A stretch of DNA of 16,889 nucleotides, from positions 1 through 16,889 of the forward strand of contig JBFHES010000076.1 of assembly GCA_041584015.1 (NCBI GenBank), read 5' to 3'. The notes below the pieces were generated by a model that was not told the DNA's origin, ran no database searches, and saw only the letters and a program-made list of their open reading frames with translations. The stretch comes from JBFHES01 sp041584015 (GTDB taxonomy: Bacteria; Bacteroidota; Bacteroidia; Bacteroidales; M50B96). Positions 1-9,490 of this stretch are shown here, piece by piece (the first letter of the stretch is position 1; each line of letters opens with the position of its first letter). The position numbers were made by a program, and so were the translations under genes.

Positions 1-3000
1 CTGTATTCTGAGTAGTAATCCAAATACCATATGTTTCATTATAAGGGATTGTTAAACCACCAACTGCAAGAGGAGTAGGTACGTTAACACCATTTGAAAC
101 AAGGTTTTGAACTTCACCTAATAATGTCCAGGCACTTTGATCGGTTTCGAAACCAACAAAACTACCAGCCTTATAATAAACGCTAATTGTTGTTGTATTA
201 TCGAAGTTTACATCAAATGATTCAATTGTAATATTTCCTGTTAGAGCAGTAACGTTAAACATGTTACCTGCTTGTCCGTTACCACCTGTCATAGTAGTGT
301 TTAGTGCACCAGCACCGCCACCAAATGCAGCTTCAAGGAAATAAGTAGTCGTATCGAATAACTGAGGACTTACCATGGTATCACCAATTGAGTACAATGT
401 AGTATCTGGGTTGTACCAGTTATAGTTCATTGCAGTGTCAGGGTTGGTTACAGTAAGCGTAGCCATTTCGCTCGACCAAATAGTTACACCATTTGCAATC
501 GGATCTGCAGGACTAATATAAGAACCTACAACTTCCATTAAGGTGTCATTAGCTTGTACCGGATCCGGACCATACTCCAAGTAAGCAGTAAAGTCAAAAT
601 CAGTATCTGCTGTTACCGCTAGATCAACCGGAGTAGCAAATGTGTAAACAAATGTTCCACCCTGAGGAATTGTATCGGCAATAACTTCAGTTGTTGGCAT
701 AGCCATGGTATTGGTAAAGTAACCTACAGTTACGCCACCAATTACAGTATCACCAAGGTTGGTAATCTCGATGGTTACGGTTTCCATACCATAATCACAA
801 CCACTCTCAGGAGCAATAATTGCACTTAGCTCAAGATCATACTGAGGTAATGCATAATACTGCCAGCAAGTAGTATCGTTAATATAGTTGGTGTCGTTTG
901 CCAACATTGTATAAGCACATAAATCGAAATATCCACCAGGAATCAACATACTAGGGAATACGATCGTGTCAGATTCGAATGACATTAATGTACCTGTCCA
1001 AGGGAATACAACAGGGTTCATACCATCAATTGTATAAATAACATCCATACTAGTAATGGTAGAGTCACCTACGTTAAATACAACCACCTCAACACCTGAA
1101 GGATCGTTTTCGTATAATGTTGCAGTTTGGTCTGGTAATAAAATTGAAGTTGCAGCAGCATCCCAAGCTTGTGGCTCAGAAACTGAAATAAAATAATCTT
1201 CAGTCTCACCCCATGTATAAGTACCACAAGGGAATACGTTAGCACCACCTGAAGTTTCTTCCATTACAACGCGCATTCCGTGGTTTCCAGGAACTGCAGT
1301 TATAGGCACAGTAAAGGTACCACTAACAGTTGTTGCAGATTGTCCTTGAGCACCAAATACTAATTCATCAGTAGTCTCGTCCCAGATACCATCGTGGTTC
1401 CAGTCGATATATACCTCGAAGTAACAGTTGTAGTTTCCTGAGTAACCAGGAGCATATCCACCACTAACACTAATTGGGTAAGTCATACCCGGAGACATTG
1501 TTAATGTTGATAAACTGGTATAATCAGTATAACCTGTACCTGTAGCAGGAGAAGCATTTGTGAACGATCCAACTGTTACACTAACAATCTCTTCGTAAGC
1601 TGTAGATGTAGCGTTTGAAGGGCAGTACTGTAATGGATCATTAGTAACTACTGTACATAATGTATCATTTGCAGCATATCCGTCATTCGTGTATTGTGTG
1701 TAAACACATAGGTTGTAAGTACCGTAAACCGAAAGATCAGCAGGAACACCAAAACAATAAGTGTATACATCACCAGGGTTAATGGTAGCAGTTACAATCT
1801 CAGTAACTAATGTGTTAGCAGCACCTGTTAATTCATAAACAATAGGGAAACCAGTAATTGGGTTTGTTCCTAAGTTAATGATATCTACACATACCGTTTC
1901 CATAGTCATCTCGATACCTGACATAGGGCTGTTAATAGCACCAATACCAGCATCGTAATCAGGAATGTTCGTTACTTCAGCAATTACTTCAACCAAGTTG
2001 CTTTCACAACCAGGAACAGTAGCATTCAGAGTTAACTGTGGACGCCATGTTGAAGTGTTTGATCCAGTTTGACCACAAGTAAATGCGCCATCGGTATACA
2101 TACCACGACCAGCGGTAAACGGCATATTTTCACCTACCAAAGTACCATTAGAGCTATATGAACTTGAACCATAATAGTTACTAAAACAGAACTGAACAAC
2201 AATATTGTCAACACCATTCCAGAAGAATGAATTTTGGAATTCAAATAGGTTCCAACCAGTTGTACTTACCCAGTTAGGAGCAGAAAATACAGGTGATAAA
2301 CCAGTTTGCCATGAAGACATAGTGGTTAAAGAAGTATGTCCAATTTCAATATTGAAATTATCCATGTTATAACCAGCACTTGTTTGCGGCGTTGGAGTAA
2401 CACAATTTAGTGATAAAGCATTAATATCACCAGGTATAATTCCAGCTGCAGTAAGATCACTTGCTAAATAAACAAACTGTGACTCATTACTTGTCCAATA
2501 CTGACCGAATGGATTACATACCGTACCTGAATTATTGTTTGTACCTCCACCAACTATAAAGTCACCTTCTGATGAAGAAGTAGCAACTGCCCAGTATGAA
2601 GTAGTATCGAATAATACAGGAGTATTATAGAATGTATCACCTAGTGCAATTAAATTAGTACCAGCTGCGTCGTCATACCAAATAACATTATAGTCAGACT
2701 CAACACTTACTGTACCTGAGTTACCAAATACAACTGTTGAAGTAAATGGAATAGGATCAACAGGAACAAACATTGATTCAATTTCATTGTATGCCGTATC
2801 GTTAGCGTTTAATGTATCACCAGCTAAAGTAGCCCAACTGGTAATTCCAAAAATACTATCAACACCTACTACAGAGAAATCGTACTGTGTAGTGAATGAA
2901 TACGTAAGAATATCACCAGGAATTAAGTAAGTAGTTGCAGTTTCAGTAACAGCCGCACCACCAGTAACCTGATAAGAAAGATCAACTGAAGTAATTGTGT

Positions 3001-6000
3001 CGGAACCGTTGTTTAACATTTCAACAGTAACAGTTTCCATAGCCATACCACAACCACCCATTGGAGCAACTGTACCAATCATTAATGCATCCCATGGTGT
3101 TGGGTCATCAACGTTTGCTTTAATCATCCAACGACGTTGGTTTGTATACGGGCCAAAACCAGATCCGTTAATATTCGTTGAACGGAAATAAGTATCCGGA
3201 CGGAACGGATCTTCAGTCTGAAAACCAATAGGAGAATAGTTACCAGCAACTGGTCCTTCTGTTGCAAAACCTGCATAGAATTCTGTATTTGCTAATACTG
3301 TTAAACTAGGATCTAAGAATGTTAAAGTAATATAAGTATTTGCATCAGCTGCTGTTAATACATGAGGTGCAGTCATTGCAATGAGGTTATTACTTGCATC
3401 CATCAATGCACCATAAACAGTGTTACCGGCATTATTTACATCATCAGTAATATATGCTTCAATTGAAGTAACAGCTTTTAAGCCATTTACATAATGCTTA
3501 TTCCAATAAATGTGACCGTTGGCATCGTTGTTAGCACCACCACCATCGTTACCAGAAGTATCTGCATAAGCGAAAGTATTAGCAGTAACTTGATTATCCA
3601 TTGCAAACATGTTGTTAGCATTGTTGTCATCATTAGGTACTGATACAGCTATATTATTCCATCCAATTGCTTGTGTAGTAAAAGGACCGAATGTGATAGT
3701 ATCTGTTGAGTAAGCAGGGAATGACGCTACAGTTACCGTATTGGTAAATGCGTTAGCTCCGGTAATGTCTAAGGTAATTGGTAAGTTAACTGCAGGATCG
3801 TAACCCCAGTTTGTAACAATTGCCTGTACCATATGTCCGTCACCAGCAGCTAAAGGAAGCTCACCAAGTGTCCAGATATAATCAACAGCCATATCGTTTG
3901 CAAGAGGCTGGAAGATCATCACATCATCCAAACAAACATCACCTGTGTATGAAGTACCACGCTTAACAGTAAAACGAATTCCTGTTGCTGCAGTTGGTAT
4001 TAAAGCAGAAGCTTGCAACCATGGATCGGCAGAAGCAGTTTGCTGCTGTCCTTGTAATCCCCATATAGTAACCCAACTATTTGAAACCATGGCCTGAACC
4101 ATAAATGAGTCAATAGTTGCACCATACATGTGATACCAGAATTGAACAGTAAGATCGGCTACATCGCCACAAGGAGGATATAAATGTGCATAAGATCCAG
4201 CTGAACCACTAGAAGCCTCAGTGTACATATATTTTCCAGCAGTTGTTCCAGTAGTATGATCTACTAATGGACCTGTGTTTGAAGAACCAGTATTAGATAC
4301 ATCCGGCATCCAGGCAAAACCTGATCCAGGATCTCTTGTCCAACCATTATCTAATGAACCAGGGTTACCATTACTAAATGTTTCAAAATCTTCAATAAAC
4401 GGCAAACTGTTCAAGTTGATGTAATTGATAGCAACTGTACCAATGGCATCATTCAATGCATTACCATCACCTAAAACATAAGCAAATGCATCAAAGGTAT
4501 AAGTACCTGACGCTGTCATGTCGTAAGTTGAAGAAATTGTAATATCGATTGAGTTACCCGGAGCAATTAATCCAGTATTAGCAGTAACAGTTGCCGACAT
4601 AGGGTTTGGCCCGGTTACACTTACAGTAACATCAACAGGGAATAAACTTAAATCAAGTGTATCCAAACCTGCGTTTGCAAGTGTTACAATAATGTTTTCT
4701 TCAGCACCATAGCAATATCCTAACATATCAGCAGGAGCAACTAAAGCAGTAAGAGCAACATCAAGTGCCTGTGGAGTAAACTCGTCACAACCTATATCAG
4801 GAGTAACTGCATCTCTCATTTCACCATCAATATCATAAGGAACCTCTGCTAATGGCACACCTTGTCCATCAAGTGCAGGAGAACCAATATGTGGATCATT
4901 TGCTGAAGTGAAACCAGGATCAGCACTTACATAATTGGTAGGGTAATAATTCTGCCAGCCAGCTAAATCAGGAATATTAACATTCTGAAGTTTCGCTAGA
5001 TTTGTTCCACTTGAATACATGTTATTATTCTCATGAACCATTAATAAGTTCAAGAAAATAGTTTCATTTAAGTAGAATGCATAACCACCACCTGTATTAC
5101 TAAAACTGTTATTCTTAAATACCATGTTACTACCATTAGAAGTAGTAGCATAAGTATAACATGCATAACCGTTTGTTGTAGAACCAGAAGTTATATTAAT
5201 GGTATTATGGAAAATATTCCAGTTATCTGCGTAATAAACACGTAGACCATAAACTGTTCCTGTTACACCTTCGCAACCAACATAGTTGTTGGCACATAAA
5301 CCAGGATCAGTTGCAGTACCATCTGAGTAATATAAGTAGATACCATAGAATGTACTACCACTAGCATCATATACTATGTTGCCTTGTACTTCAGGAGAAG
5401 CATAACACTGATAGATATATAAACCATAGTTTGTAGTACTACCACTTGGCCTTTGCATTACGTAGTTGTCATTTACTGTAATACCATCTTGATAATAAGT
5501 ATAAAGACCATAGTAATAATAGTTGGTAATATTGTTACCAATTATTTTGTTACCAAACTCATGCGTACTTGTATTTGAGTAGAAATAAATACAATAGTAA
5601 CCATTGCTAATATCGTTGTAACTGATTGTATTGTTATTATCACTCTTGTCATTATAACTATAAATTGCAGAAGTTAAACTACTTGAGTTCTCCGCGGCAG
5701 TAATAACACAATTTGTGATAGTAGACCAGTTAGTTCCGTCAAGGTGGAATACACGACCGTAGTTGGTCGTAGTTGTTGACTTAACCGTAATGCCACTAAT
5801 AGTAACATAATCCTGTGAAATCTTCCACACCCAGTTGTCGGTACTTCCTGTAGCACCATACTCAACAACAACATCAGTGCTGTCGCCAGTTGCTGAACGG
5901 AATGTAATGTTATTAATAGAGTCGGCACCTAAAATATCAGGAATAGTAAGCTGACCTACATATGTACCTGAATCGGCAACAAACTCAACCGGACCACAAA

Positions 6001-8716
6001 CACCATAAGTGAGCAATCCGTTAACAGCATCAACAAAGCTTGTAAATTGTCCGGCAGCACCAATAACATAAGTACCACTTAACGAAGTTTGGAAGCCATT
6101 GTAAGCTATTGAATCATTTGTTGGATCTGAATCAACGTTTCCGTTTGGATTAGTTGACCATATTGAAATGTCATAAGGAGTACCTGATACAAATGTATAT
6201 CCACCTAAAAGGATGGTATCAATTGCACCAATGCCTAAACCAGCAGTATAAACATTAGTTGCTTGTGCAACACCGTTTATTTCCCAATTAACATCAACAG
6301 TAGAAACAATATTGTTACCCATGTTCTGAACAACAGCAAAAACATCAATGCTGTCAGCACAGAAAGAAGTAGGGAACATCTCTAAAACAGCTACATCATC
6401 CGGTAATAATTGAATGAACTGAATATCATCAATAGCAATATCACTATAATAGTTTGATCCGGTAACACCTCTTAAACGAACCTGAGCATCCGGGTTTTGG
6501 AATGCACCTAAGCCAACAACGGCTTCGTTCCATACATTACCTAAATCACCAGAAACCATCCATACATCGTTTACCCATTGTGTACCATCCCATACGTCAA
6601 CACTCAATGAACCCATTGATTGTCCGTACATGTGATAAGCAAACTGGATTTTGTATGCATTTGCTGAGAAATCAAAACAAGGAGAGATTAATCCACATGT
6701 TGTACCATAACAACCTGAAGCCTCTGTATACAGGTATTTACCTGAAGCAGTTCCCGGGTTATAGTCAACAGAAGGACCAGTGTTAGAAGAACCAGTTCCT
6801 CCAACATCCAAACGCCACTCACCATTGTCGGTTTGATCCTGAACCCAACCACCACCAAAAGCACCTAAAGTACCTGCGGTACAACTACCAGTTGTTTGAG
6901 TTGGTCCCCATGACTCTAAATCGTCGGCTACAATACCACCAAGGATTTCCATAGTTTCAGGAACGCTATCGTTAAAATTATTCTGGTCACCAGTTAAAGT
7001 AACCACACCAATAAGATCATAAATACCAGGAGCTGTCATGTCTGCCTGAGTAGCAAAAGTGTATGTATATACATCACCTGCGTTCATAGCTTGCGCAACT
7101 GATTCTGTTACGAATGTTGCACCACCATCTATTGAATAAGAAACATCAAAAGCTGATTGAGCTAAAGCACCTTCGTTCTTAACTTCTAGGTAAACATTCG
7201 TTAATGAAACAGATCCAATACATGTAGGATCAGTTGCTACAGAAAGAGCTCTCATATCATTATCAGGATTCTGATAAACCATGAAATCATCAAATGCTAC
7301 ACCATTATAGTTAGTTGAACCGTTTGATCCAAATAACATTCTGAATTTAACACTTGGCTCATTAGCAAGATCAGTAATTGCACCTGCACCATATAGGAAA
7401 TACTTCATGGTCTGGTATCCACCCGTGTTACCGGCCCAACCATTGTAAAACTGTAATCCTTCAATACTCATTGTGTTTATCCAGTTGTCACCATTAGGGT
7501 CACCAGAAAGTGCACCAAGACCAATACCAACATGATCCCAGGTTACACCACCGTCAGTTGTATACTGCAATGCTACACCATCGGTATAACTACCTTGAGT
7601 TTCGTACCACATTTTAAACTCAACAACAGGAGCACTTAACGTTGTCATATTAAAGAATGGACTTTCCACCCAAGAATATTCGTTTGAGCTGTAATTACCT
7701 GTTAAATTGGTAACCATAGCGTTAACACCTGAATAGGCGCTGTTAATAACATTTGCATCAGGAATACCCTGTGCCCATGAACCACCACCACCAATCTGCC
7801 AAAAGTTAGCAGCTTCGAAGTTTTGGAAATAAGGGAAGGTTGCAATACTTGATGCATTGGTAACCTGTACTTGCATTGCATCATTAGTTGTGTTTGAATC
7901 ACATGCTAAACTAACATTGAATTCACAATCAAAAATGCCCGGCACAGAAAAGTCAGCAGGAGTTGCAAAGGTATGCTGATAACTTGTATTAGCCGGAAGG
8001 CTAGTAGTTACCAACTCTGTTACAAATGTTGTACCTCCGTCAATTGAGTAAGCAACGTTAAAGTTGCTTTGAGCAAGTGTACCAACATTTTTAACTGTTA
8101 CCATTACAGTCTCGGCCGCTGTCAGGTCATTTGATGATAACAAAGGCGTATCCCAAGAAATAGCCATTAGGTCACAATCATACGGCGACATAATAGAAAT
8201 TGAATAATCCTCCGTTTCTCCATAACTATAACTGGCACAAGATCCAATTGTAGCAGGAGAACTAGTCTCCGACACAATTACCCTCATTCTGGTTACACCA
8301 GGATTTGCTCCGGTAGGAACAGTGAACGGGATTGCATAGGTAGCAGTTACTGACGAAGCTGCACTAGCTCCAACATCTTCACCTACATCGGTAAAATCAC
8401 CGTTGCCATTAAAGTCTATGAAGACTTTGGCACCTTTTGTATAATTACCACCACATGTACCAGCAGTTACGGATACTGTATAACTTCCTCCAGGAAATAC
8501 ATCCGCAGCAGGCAATGCTGTAAAATCTGTGTACTGTGCACAAACACCAACGGTGCTGTTACTAATATTGACTGTGTTACCATTTAAGACAACATTGTCA
8601 ATTTCTGAGTCACCTGAGTAGGTGGCCGCGCTTGCACAATACTGCGCATTTAGATTCGTAGGCAAAAACCATATGAATCCAGCTAACGCAATAAGAAGCG
8701 TAAAAATCTTTCTCAT
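1..8716 (-). CDS. Giant modular secreted surface protein (GEVED / CARDB / MAM-like / beta-helix), C-terminus off the left edge
   Basis: An uninterrupted reading frame starts at ATG 8716 and is still open at base 1 (2905 full codons). An in-frame TAA at 8732-8734 excludes an earlier start. Residues 1-24 are a signal peptide (MRKIFTLLIALAG..., cleavage near NAQ|YC). Approximate domains: GEVED 80-172, ending GETEDYSI; CARDB-like 178-285; jelly-roll 293-480; CARDB-like 485-588; MAM-like 593-767; CARDB-like 770-885; right-handed beta-helix 886-1315, closing on DIGCDEF; CARDB-like 1318-1438; MAM-like 1440-1602; CARDB-like 1605-1710; unassigned beta-rich 1710-1870; CARDB-like 1870-1985; Ig-like 1985-2055; jelly-roll-like 2055-2235; CARDB-like 2235-2365; GEVED 2363-2512; two CARDB-like 2512-2735; Ig-like 2735-2800; another beta-rich module to the edge. 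Inference: a type IX-secreted adhesin or matrix protein. The T9SS tail that would prove this is not in the window. No enzyme motif was recognised, but the beta-helix could bind or cleave polysaccharide. Domain limits are read by eye. Confidence 0.9.
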   Translation of the reverse strand, partial: MRKIFTLLIALAGFIWFLPTNLNAQYCASAATYSGDSEIDNVVLNGNTVNISNSTVGVCAQYTDFTALPAADVFPGGSYTVSVTAGTCGGNYTKGAKVFIDFNGNGDFTDVGEDVGASAASSVTATYAIPFTVPTGANPGVTRMRVIVSETSSPATIGSCASYSYGETEDYSISIMSPYDCDLMAISWDTPLLSSNDLTAAETVMVTVKNVGTLAQSNFNVAYSIDGGTTFVTELVTTSLPANTSYQHTFATPADFSVPGIFDCEFNVSLACDSNTTNDAMQVQVTNASSIATFPYFQNFEAANFWQIGGGGSWAQGIPDANVINSAYSGVNAMVTNLTGNYSSNEYSWVESPFFNMTTLSAPVVEFKMWYETQGSYTDGVALQYTTDGGVTWDHVGIGLGALSGDPNGDNWINTMSIEGLQFYNGWAGNTGGYQTMKYFLYGAGAITDLANEPSVKFRMLFGSNGSTNYNGVAFDDFMVYQNPDNDMRALSVATDPTCIGSVSLTNVYLEVKNEGALAQSAFDVSYSIDGGATFVTESVAQAMNAGDVYTYTFATQADMTAPGIYDLIGVVTLTGDQNNFNDSVPETMEILGGIVADDLESWGPTQTTGSCTAGTLGAFGGGWVQDQTDNGEWRLDVGGTGSSNTGPSVDYNPGTASGKYLYTEASGCYGTTCGLISPCFDFSANAYKIQFAYHMYGQSMGSLSVDVWDGTQWVNDVWMVSGDLGNVWNEAVVGLGAFQNPDAQVRLRGVTGSNYYSDIAIDDIQFIQLLPDDVAVLEMFPTSFCADSIDVFAVVQNMGNNIVSTVDVNWEINGVAQATNVYTAGLGIGAIDTILLGGYTFVSGTPYDISIWSTNPNGNVDSDPTNDSIAYNGFQTSLSGTYVIGAAGQFTSFVDAVNGLLTYGVCGPVEFVADSGTYVGQLTIPDILGADSINNITFRSATGDSTDVVVEYGATGSTDNWVWKISQDYVTISGITVKSTTTTNYGRVFHLDGTNWSTITNCVITAAENSSSLTSAIYSYNDKSDNNNTISYNDISNGYYCIYFYSNTSTHEFGNKIIGNNITNYYYYGLYTYYQDGITVNDNYVMQRPSGSTTNYGLYIYQCYASPEVQGNIVYDASGSTFYGIYLYYSDGTATDPGLCANNYVGCEGVTGTVYGLRVYYADNWNIFHNTINITSGSTTNGYACYTYATTSNGSNMVFKNNSFSNTGGGYAFYLNETIFLNLLMVHENNNMYSSGTNLAKLQNVNIPDLAGWQNYYPTNYVSADPGFTSANDPHIGSPALDGQGVPLAEVPYDIDGEMRDAVTPDIGCDEFTPQALDVALTALVAPADMLGYCYGAEENIIVTLANAGLDTLDLSLFPVDVTVSVTGPNPMSATVTANTGLIAPGNSIDITISSTYDMTASGTYTFDAFAYVLGDGNALNDAIGTVAINYINLNSLPFIEDFETFSNGNPGSLDNGWTRDPGSGFAWMPDVSNTGSSNTGPLVDHTTGTTAGKYMYTEASSGSAGSYAHLYPPCGDVADLTVQFWYHMYGATIDSFMVQAMVSNSWVTIWGLQGQQQTASADPWLQASALIPTAATGIRFTVKRGTSYTGDVCLDDVMIFQPLANDMAVDYIWTLGELPLAAGDGHMVQAIVTNWGYDPAVNLPITLDITGANAFTNTVTVASFPAYSTDTITFGPFTTQAIGWNNIAVSVPNDDNNANNMFAMDNQVTANTFAYADTSGNDGGGANNDANGHIYWNKHYVNGLKAVTSIEAYITDDVNNAGNTVYGALMDASNNLIAMTAPHVLTAADANTYITLTFLDPSLTVLANTEFYAGFATEGPVAGNYSPIGFQTEDPFRPDTYFRSTNINGSGFGPYTNQRRWMIKANVDDPTPWDALMIGTVAPMGGCGMAMETVTVEMLNNGSDTITSVDLSYQVTGGAAVTETATTYLIPGDILTYSFTTQYDFSVVGVDSIFGITSWATLAGDTLNANDTAYNEIESMFVPVDPIPFTSTVVFGNSGTVSVESDYNVIWYDDAAGTNLIALGDTFYNTPVLFDTTSYWAVATSSSEGDFIVGGGTNNNSGTVCNPFGQYWTSNESQFVYLASDLTAAGIIPGDINALSLNCVTPTPQTSAGYNMDNFNIEIGHTSLTTMSSWQTGLSPVFSAPNWVSTTGWNLFEFQNSFFWNGVDNIVVQFCFSNYYGSSSYSSNGTLVGENMPFTAGRGMYTDGAFTCGQTGSNTSTWRPQLTLNATVPGCESNLVEVIAEVTNIPDYDAGIGAINSPMSGIEMTMETVCVDIINLGTNPITGFPIVYELTGAANTLVTEIVTATINPGDVYTYCFGVPADLSVYGTYNLCVYTQYTNDGYAANDTLCTVVTNDPLQYCPSNATSTAYEEIVSVTVGSFTNASPATGTGYTDYTSLSTLTMSPGMTYPISVSGGYAPGYSGNYNCYFEVYIDWNHDGIWDETTDELVFGAQGQSATTVSGTFTVPITAVPGNHGMRVVMEETSGGANVFPCGTYTWGETEDYFISVSEPQAWDAAATSILLPDQTATLYENDPSGVEVVVFNVGDSTITSMDVIYTIDGMNPVVFPWTGTLMSFESDTIVFPSMLIPGGYFDLCAYTMLANDTNYINDTTCWQYYALPQYDLELSAIIAPESGCDYGMETVTIEITNLGDTVIGGVTVGYFTNTMAMPTTEVIADTIPQGGTFVYTFATPVDLAVTADTDFDFTAYLEYGPDPVQANDTLMEVVGSYISPADPIANGVTIWSSEMATLTVTNPDTAMNYNWYNPDTTLYSIGDTMVSPQLFDTTTYFLEAAFGGGAGALNTTMTGGNGQAGNMFNVTALTGNITIESFDVNFDNTTTISVYYKAGSFVGFETDQSAWTLLGEVQNLVSNGVNVPTPLAVGGLTIPYNETYGIWITTQNT
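4211..4303 (-). repeat. Second copy of the MAM core motif inside the giant ORF
   Basis: This codes for residues 1472-1502 of the giant protein. It aligns without gaps to the segment coded at 6716-6808, with 22 of 31 residues identical, including TGSSNTGP, a VD pair, GKY and YTEAS. The pattern TGP..DHT....GKY is characteristic of MAM domains. The copies are about 2.5 kb apart and differ at many bases, so this is an old module duplication rather than a recent DNA repeat. Confidence 0.7.
5060..5625 (-). repeat. Tyrosine-rich beta-helix rungs inside the giant ORF
   Basis: At least five successive rungs carry an aromatic strand of the type Y-G-(L/I)-Y-x-Y, followed by a polar turn and an N-x-(V/I/F) strand. 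Visible examples are YYYYGLYTYYQDG, YGLYIYQCY, YGIYLYYSDG, YGLRVYYADN and YACYTYAT, ending with YAFYLNE. The spacing is roughly 20 to 35 residues. This is the layout of a right-handed parallel beta-helix (PbH1/NosD-like), with tyrosines expected to stack on one face. The closing DIGCDEF motif (about 4781-4801) is typical of the ends of beta-helix domains in secreted Bacteroidota proteins. Confidence 0.65.
6716..6808 (-). repeat. First copy of the MAM core motif inside the giant ORF
   Basis: This codes for residues 637-667 of the giant protein and is the partner of the segment at 4211-4303 (22 of 31 residues identical, no gaps). It lies in the MAM-like module that follows the second CARDB-like domain. 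The conserved core TGSSNTGP..VD....GKY.YTEAS marks the family. MAM domains are jelly-roll folds used for adhesion and ligand binding. Confidence 0.7.
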
Positions 8717-9062
8717 AATTACTATTTTTAGTTAACAAATATACTCTCGGCACTTTCGGACTTCAAAAATAGACTTTCTCAGGAACTACGCAAGTAAATT
8801 GGTCATCAACATGCACTTTTTTGACAAATTGTAAAAAAAACATGCCTTTTTGTGTTTTGCATCATTGCTTATTCAAATCCTTTGTTTATGCACCAACAAT
8901 AATATCATGTCAATAGAAATTGTTTTTTTAGCATTCTTTTAACAATAACAGAAAAACCCCGCCATCATTAAGACACAGGGCATATTGTTAGCTAAACTAA
9001 ATTAAAGTAATTGACAGCTTAAATTTGTTAAGAAAAAATTAACAGAAATACGGGAATCATGG
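8717..9062. other. Non-coding gap between the DUF302 gene and the giant ORF
   Basis: This AT-rich intergenic stretch of 346 bases contains the promoter at 8736-8767. I see no credible ORF, no RNA gene and no GC-rich hairpin that would serve as a clear terminator for the DUF302 gene. Runs of T and A around 8816-8840 and 8922-8929 are simple low-complexity DNA. Confidence 0.6.
8736..8767 (-). promoter_or_regulatory. Bacteroidota-type promoter of the giant surface-protein gene
   Basis: Read on the minus strand, TTTG (8767-8764) is followed after 20 bases by TATATTTG (8743-8736). This matches the Bacteroidota primary sigma consensus (-33 TTTG, about 19-21 bases, -7 TAnnTTTG). Transcription would start near 8730, leaving an AT-rich leader of only about a dozen bases before ATG 8716. 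No Shine-Dalgarno sequence is visible, as usual in this phylum. The gene therefore probably has its own promoter rather than reading through from the DUF302 gene. Confidence 0.65.
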
Positions 9063-9452
9063 CTAAAGCCTTGACAATGCACGTCTTATTTTACCCCTAA
9101 CATCAGTGGCAAAACATTCCAAACGATCATTATCTATTACTTCGGTAAAAATCATGGGATTTACAGCAGCAACCTCTACCCCACCTTCAGGCTGCTCAAT
9201 TATCACAATATTACAGGGCATCATGATGCCTATTTTGTCTTCAATACCTAATGCTTCCTTAGCCAATGCAGGGTTGCATGCTCCTAATATCGTATATCGT
9301 TTAAAATTATAATTTATCTTTTCCTTTAAGGTCGACTGTACATCAATAGTGGAGAGAATTCCGAAGCCCTCATCCTTGAGCATTTCTGTAATTGTTTCTA
9401 TCGCTTCATCAAAAGAATAGTCTACTACCTTTGAAAAATAATAATTAGTCAT
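9063..9452 (-). CDS. DUF302 family protein
   Basis: A 129-residue cytosolic protein with no signal peptide or membrane segment. It matches the DUF302 family along its whole length: an N-terminal strand-helix (VVDYSFDEAIETITEMLKDE, 10-28), GFGILSTIDV (29-38), the family signature YTILGACNP..A..AL (53-68), the MMPCNIVI strand (77-84) and the VAAVNPM strand (94-100). Cys59 and Cys80 lie in the two most conserved motifs. The biochemical role of the family is not established; redox or ligand binding is only a guess. It starts 38 bases after the stop of the FG-GAP protein gene on the same strand, with no promoter of its own that I can see, so the two may be co-transcribed. Family assignment is firm, function unknown. 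Confidence 0.9.
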   Translation of the reverse strand: MTNYYFSKVVDYSFDEAIETITEMLKDEGFGILSTIDVQSTLKEKINYNFKRYTILGACNPALAKEALGIEDKIGIMMPCNIVIIEQPEGGVEVAAVNPMIFTEVIDNDRLECFATDVRGKIRRALSRL

Positions 9453-9490
9453 ATGGTTGTCTGCTTATTAAAATTACCTGTGTTTGTATT

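Noticed and set aside
2997..3191. Plus-strand 64-codon frame opposite the giant gene
   Set aside because: It lies fully antisense to the conserved CARDB-like region and resembles no known protein; the opposite strand is clearly coding.
5674..7902. Short frames at 5674-5928 (minus), 6502-6786 (plus) and 7702-7902 (minus)
   Set aside because: All overlap the giant ORF in other frames and have low-complexity or atypical composition; the giant frame carries recognisable domains across each of them.
8816..8930. Possible terminator for the DUF302 gene in the T- and A-rich runs
   Set aside because: The runs do not form a stem with GC content beyond a few bases; calling a terminator would be guesswork.
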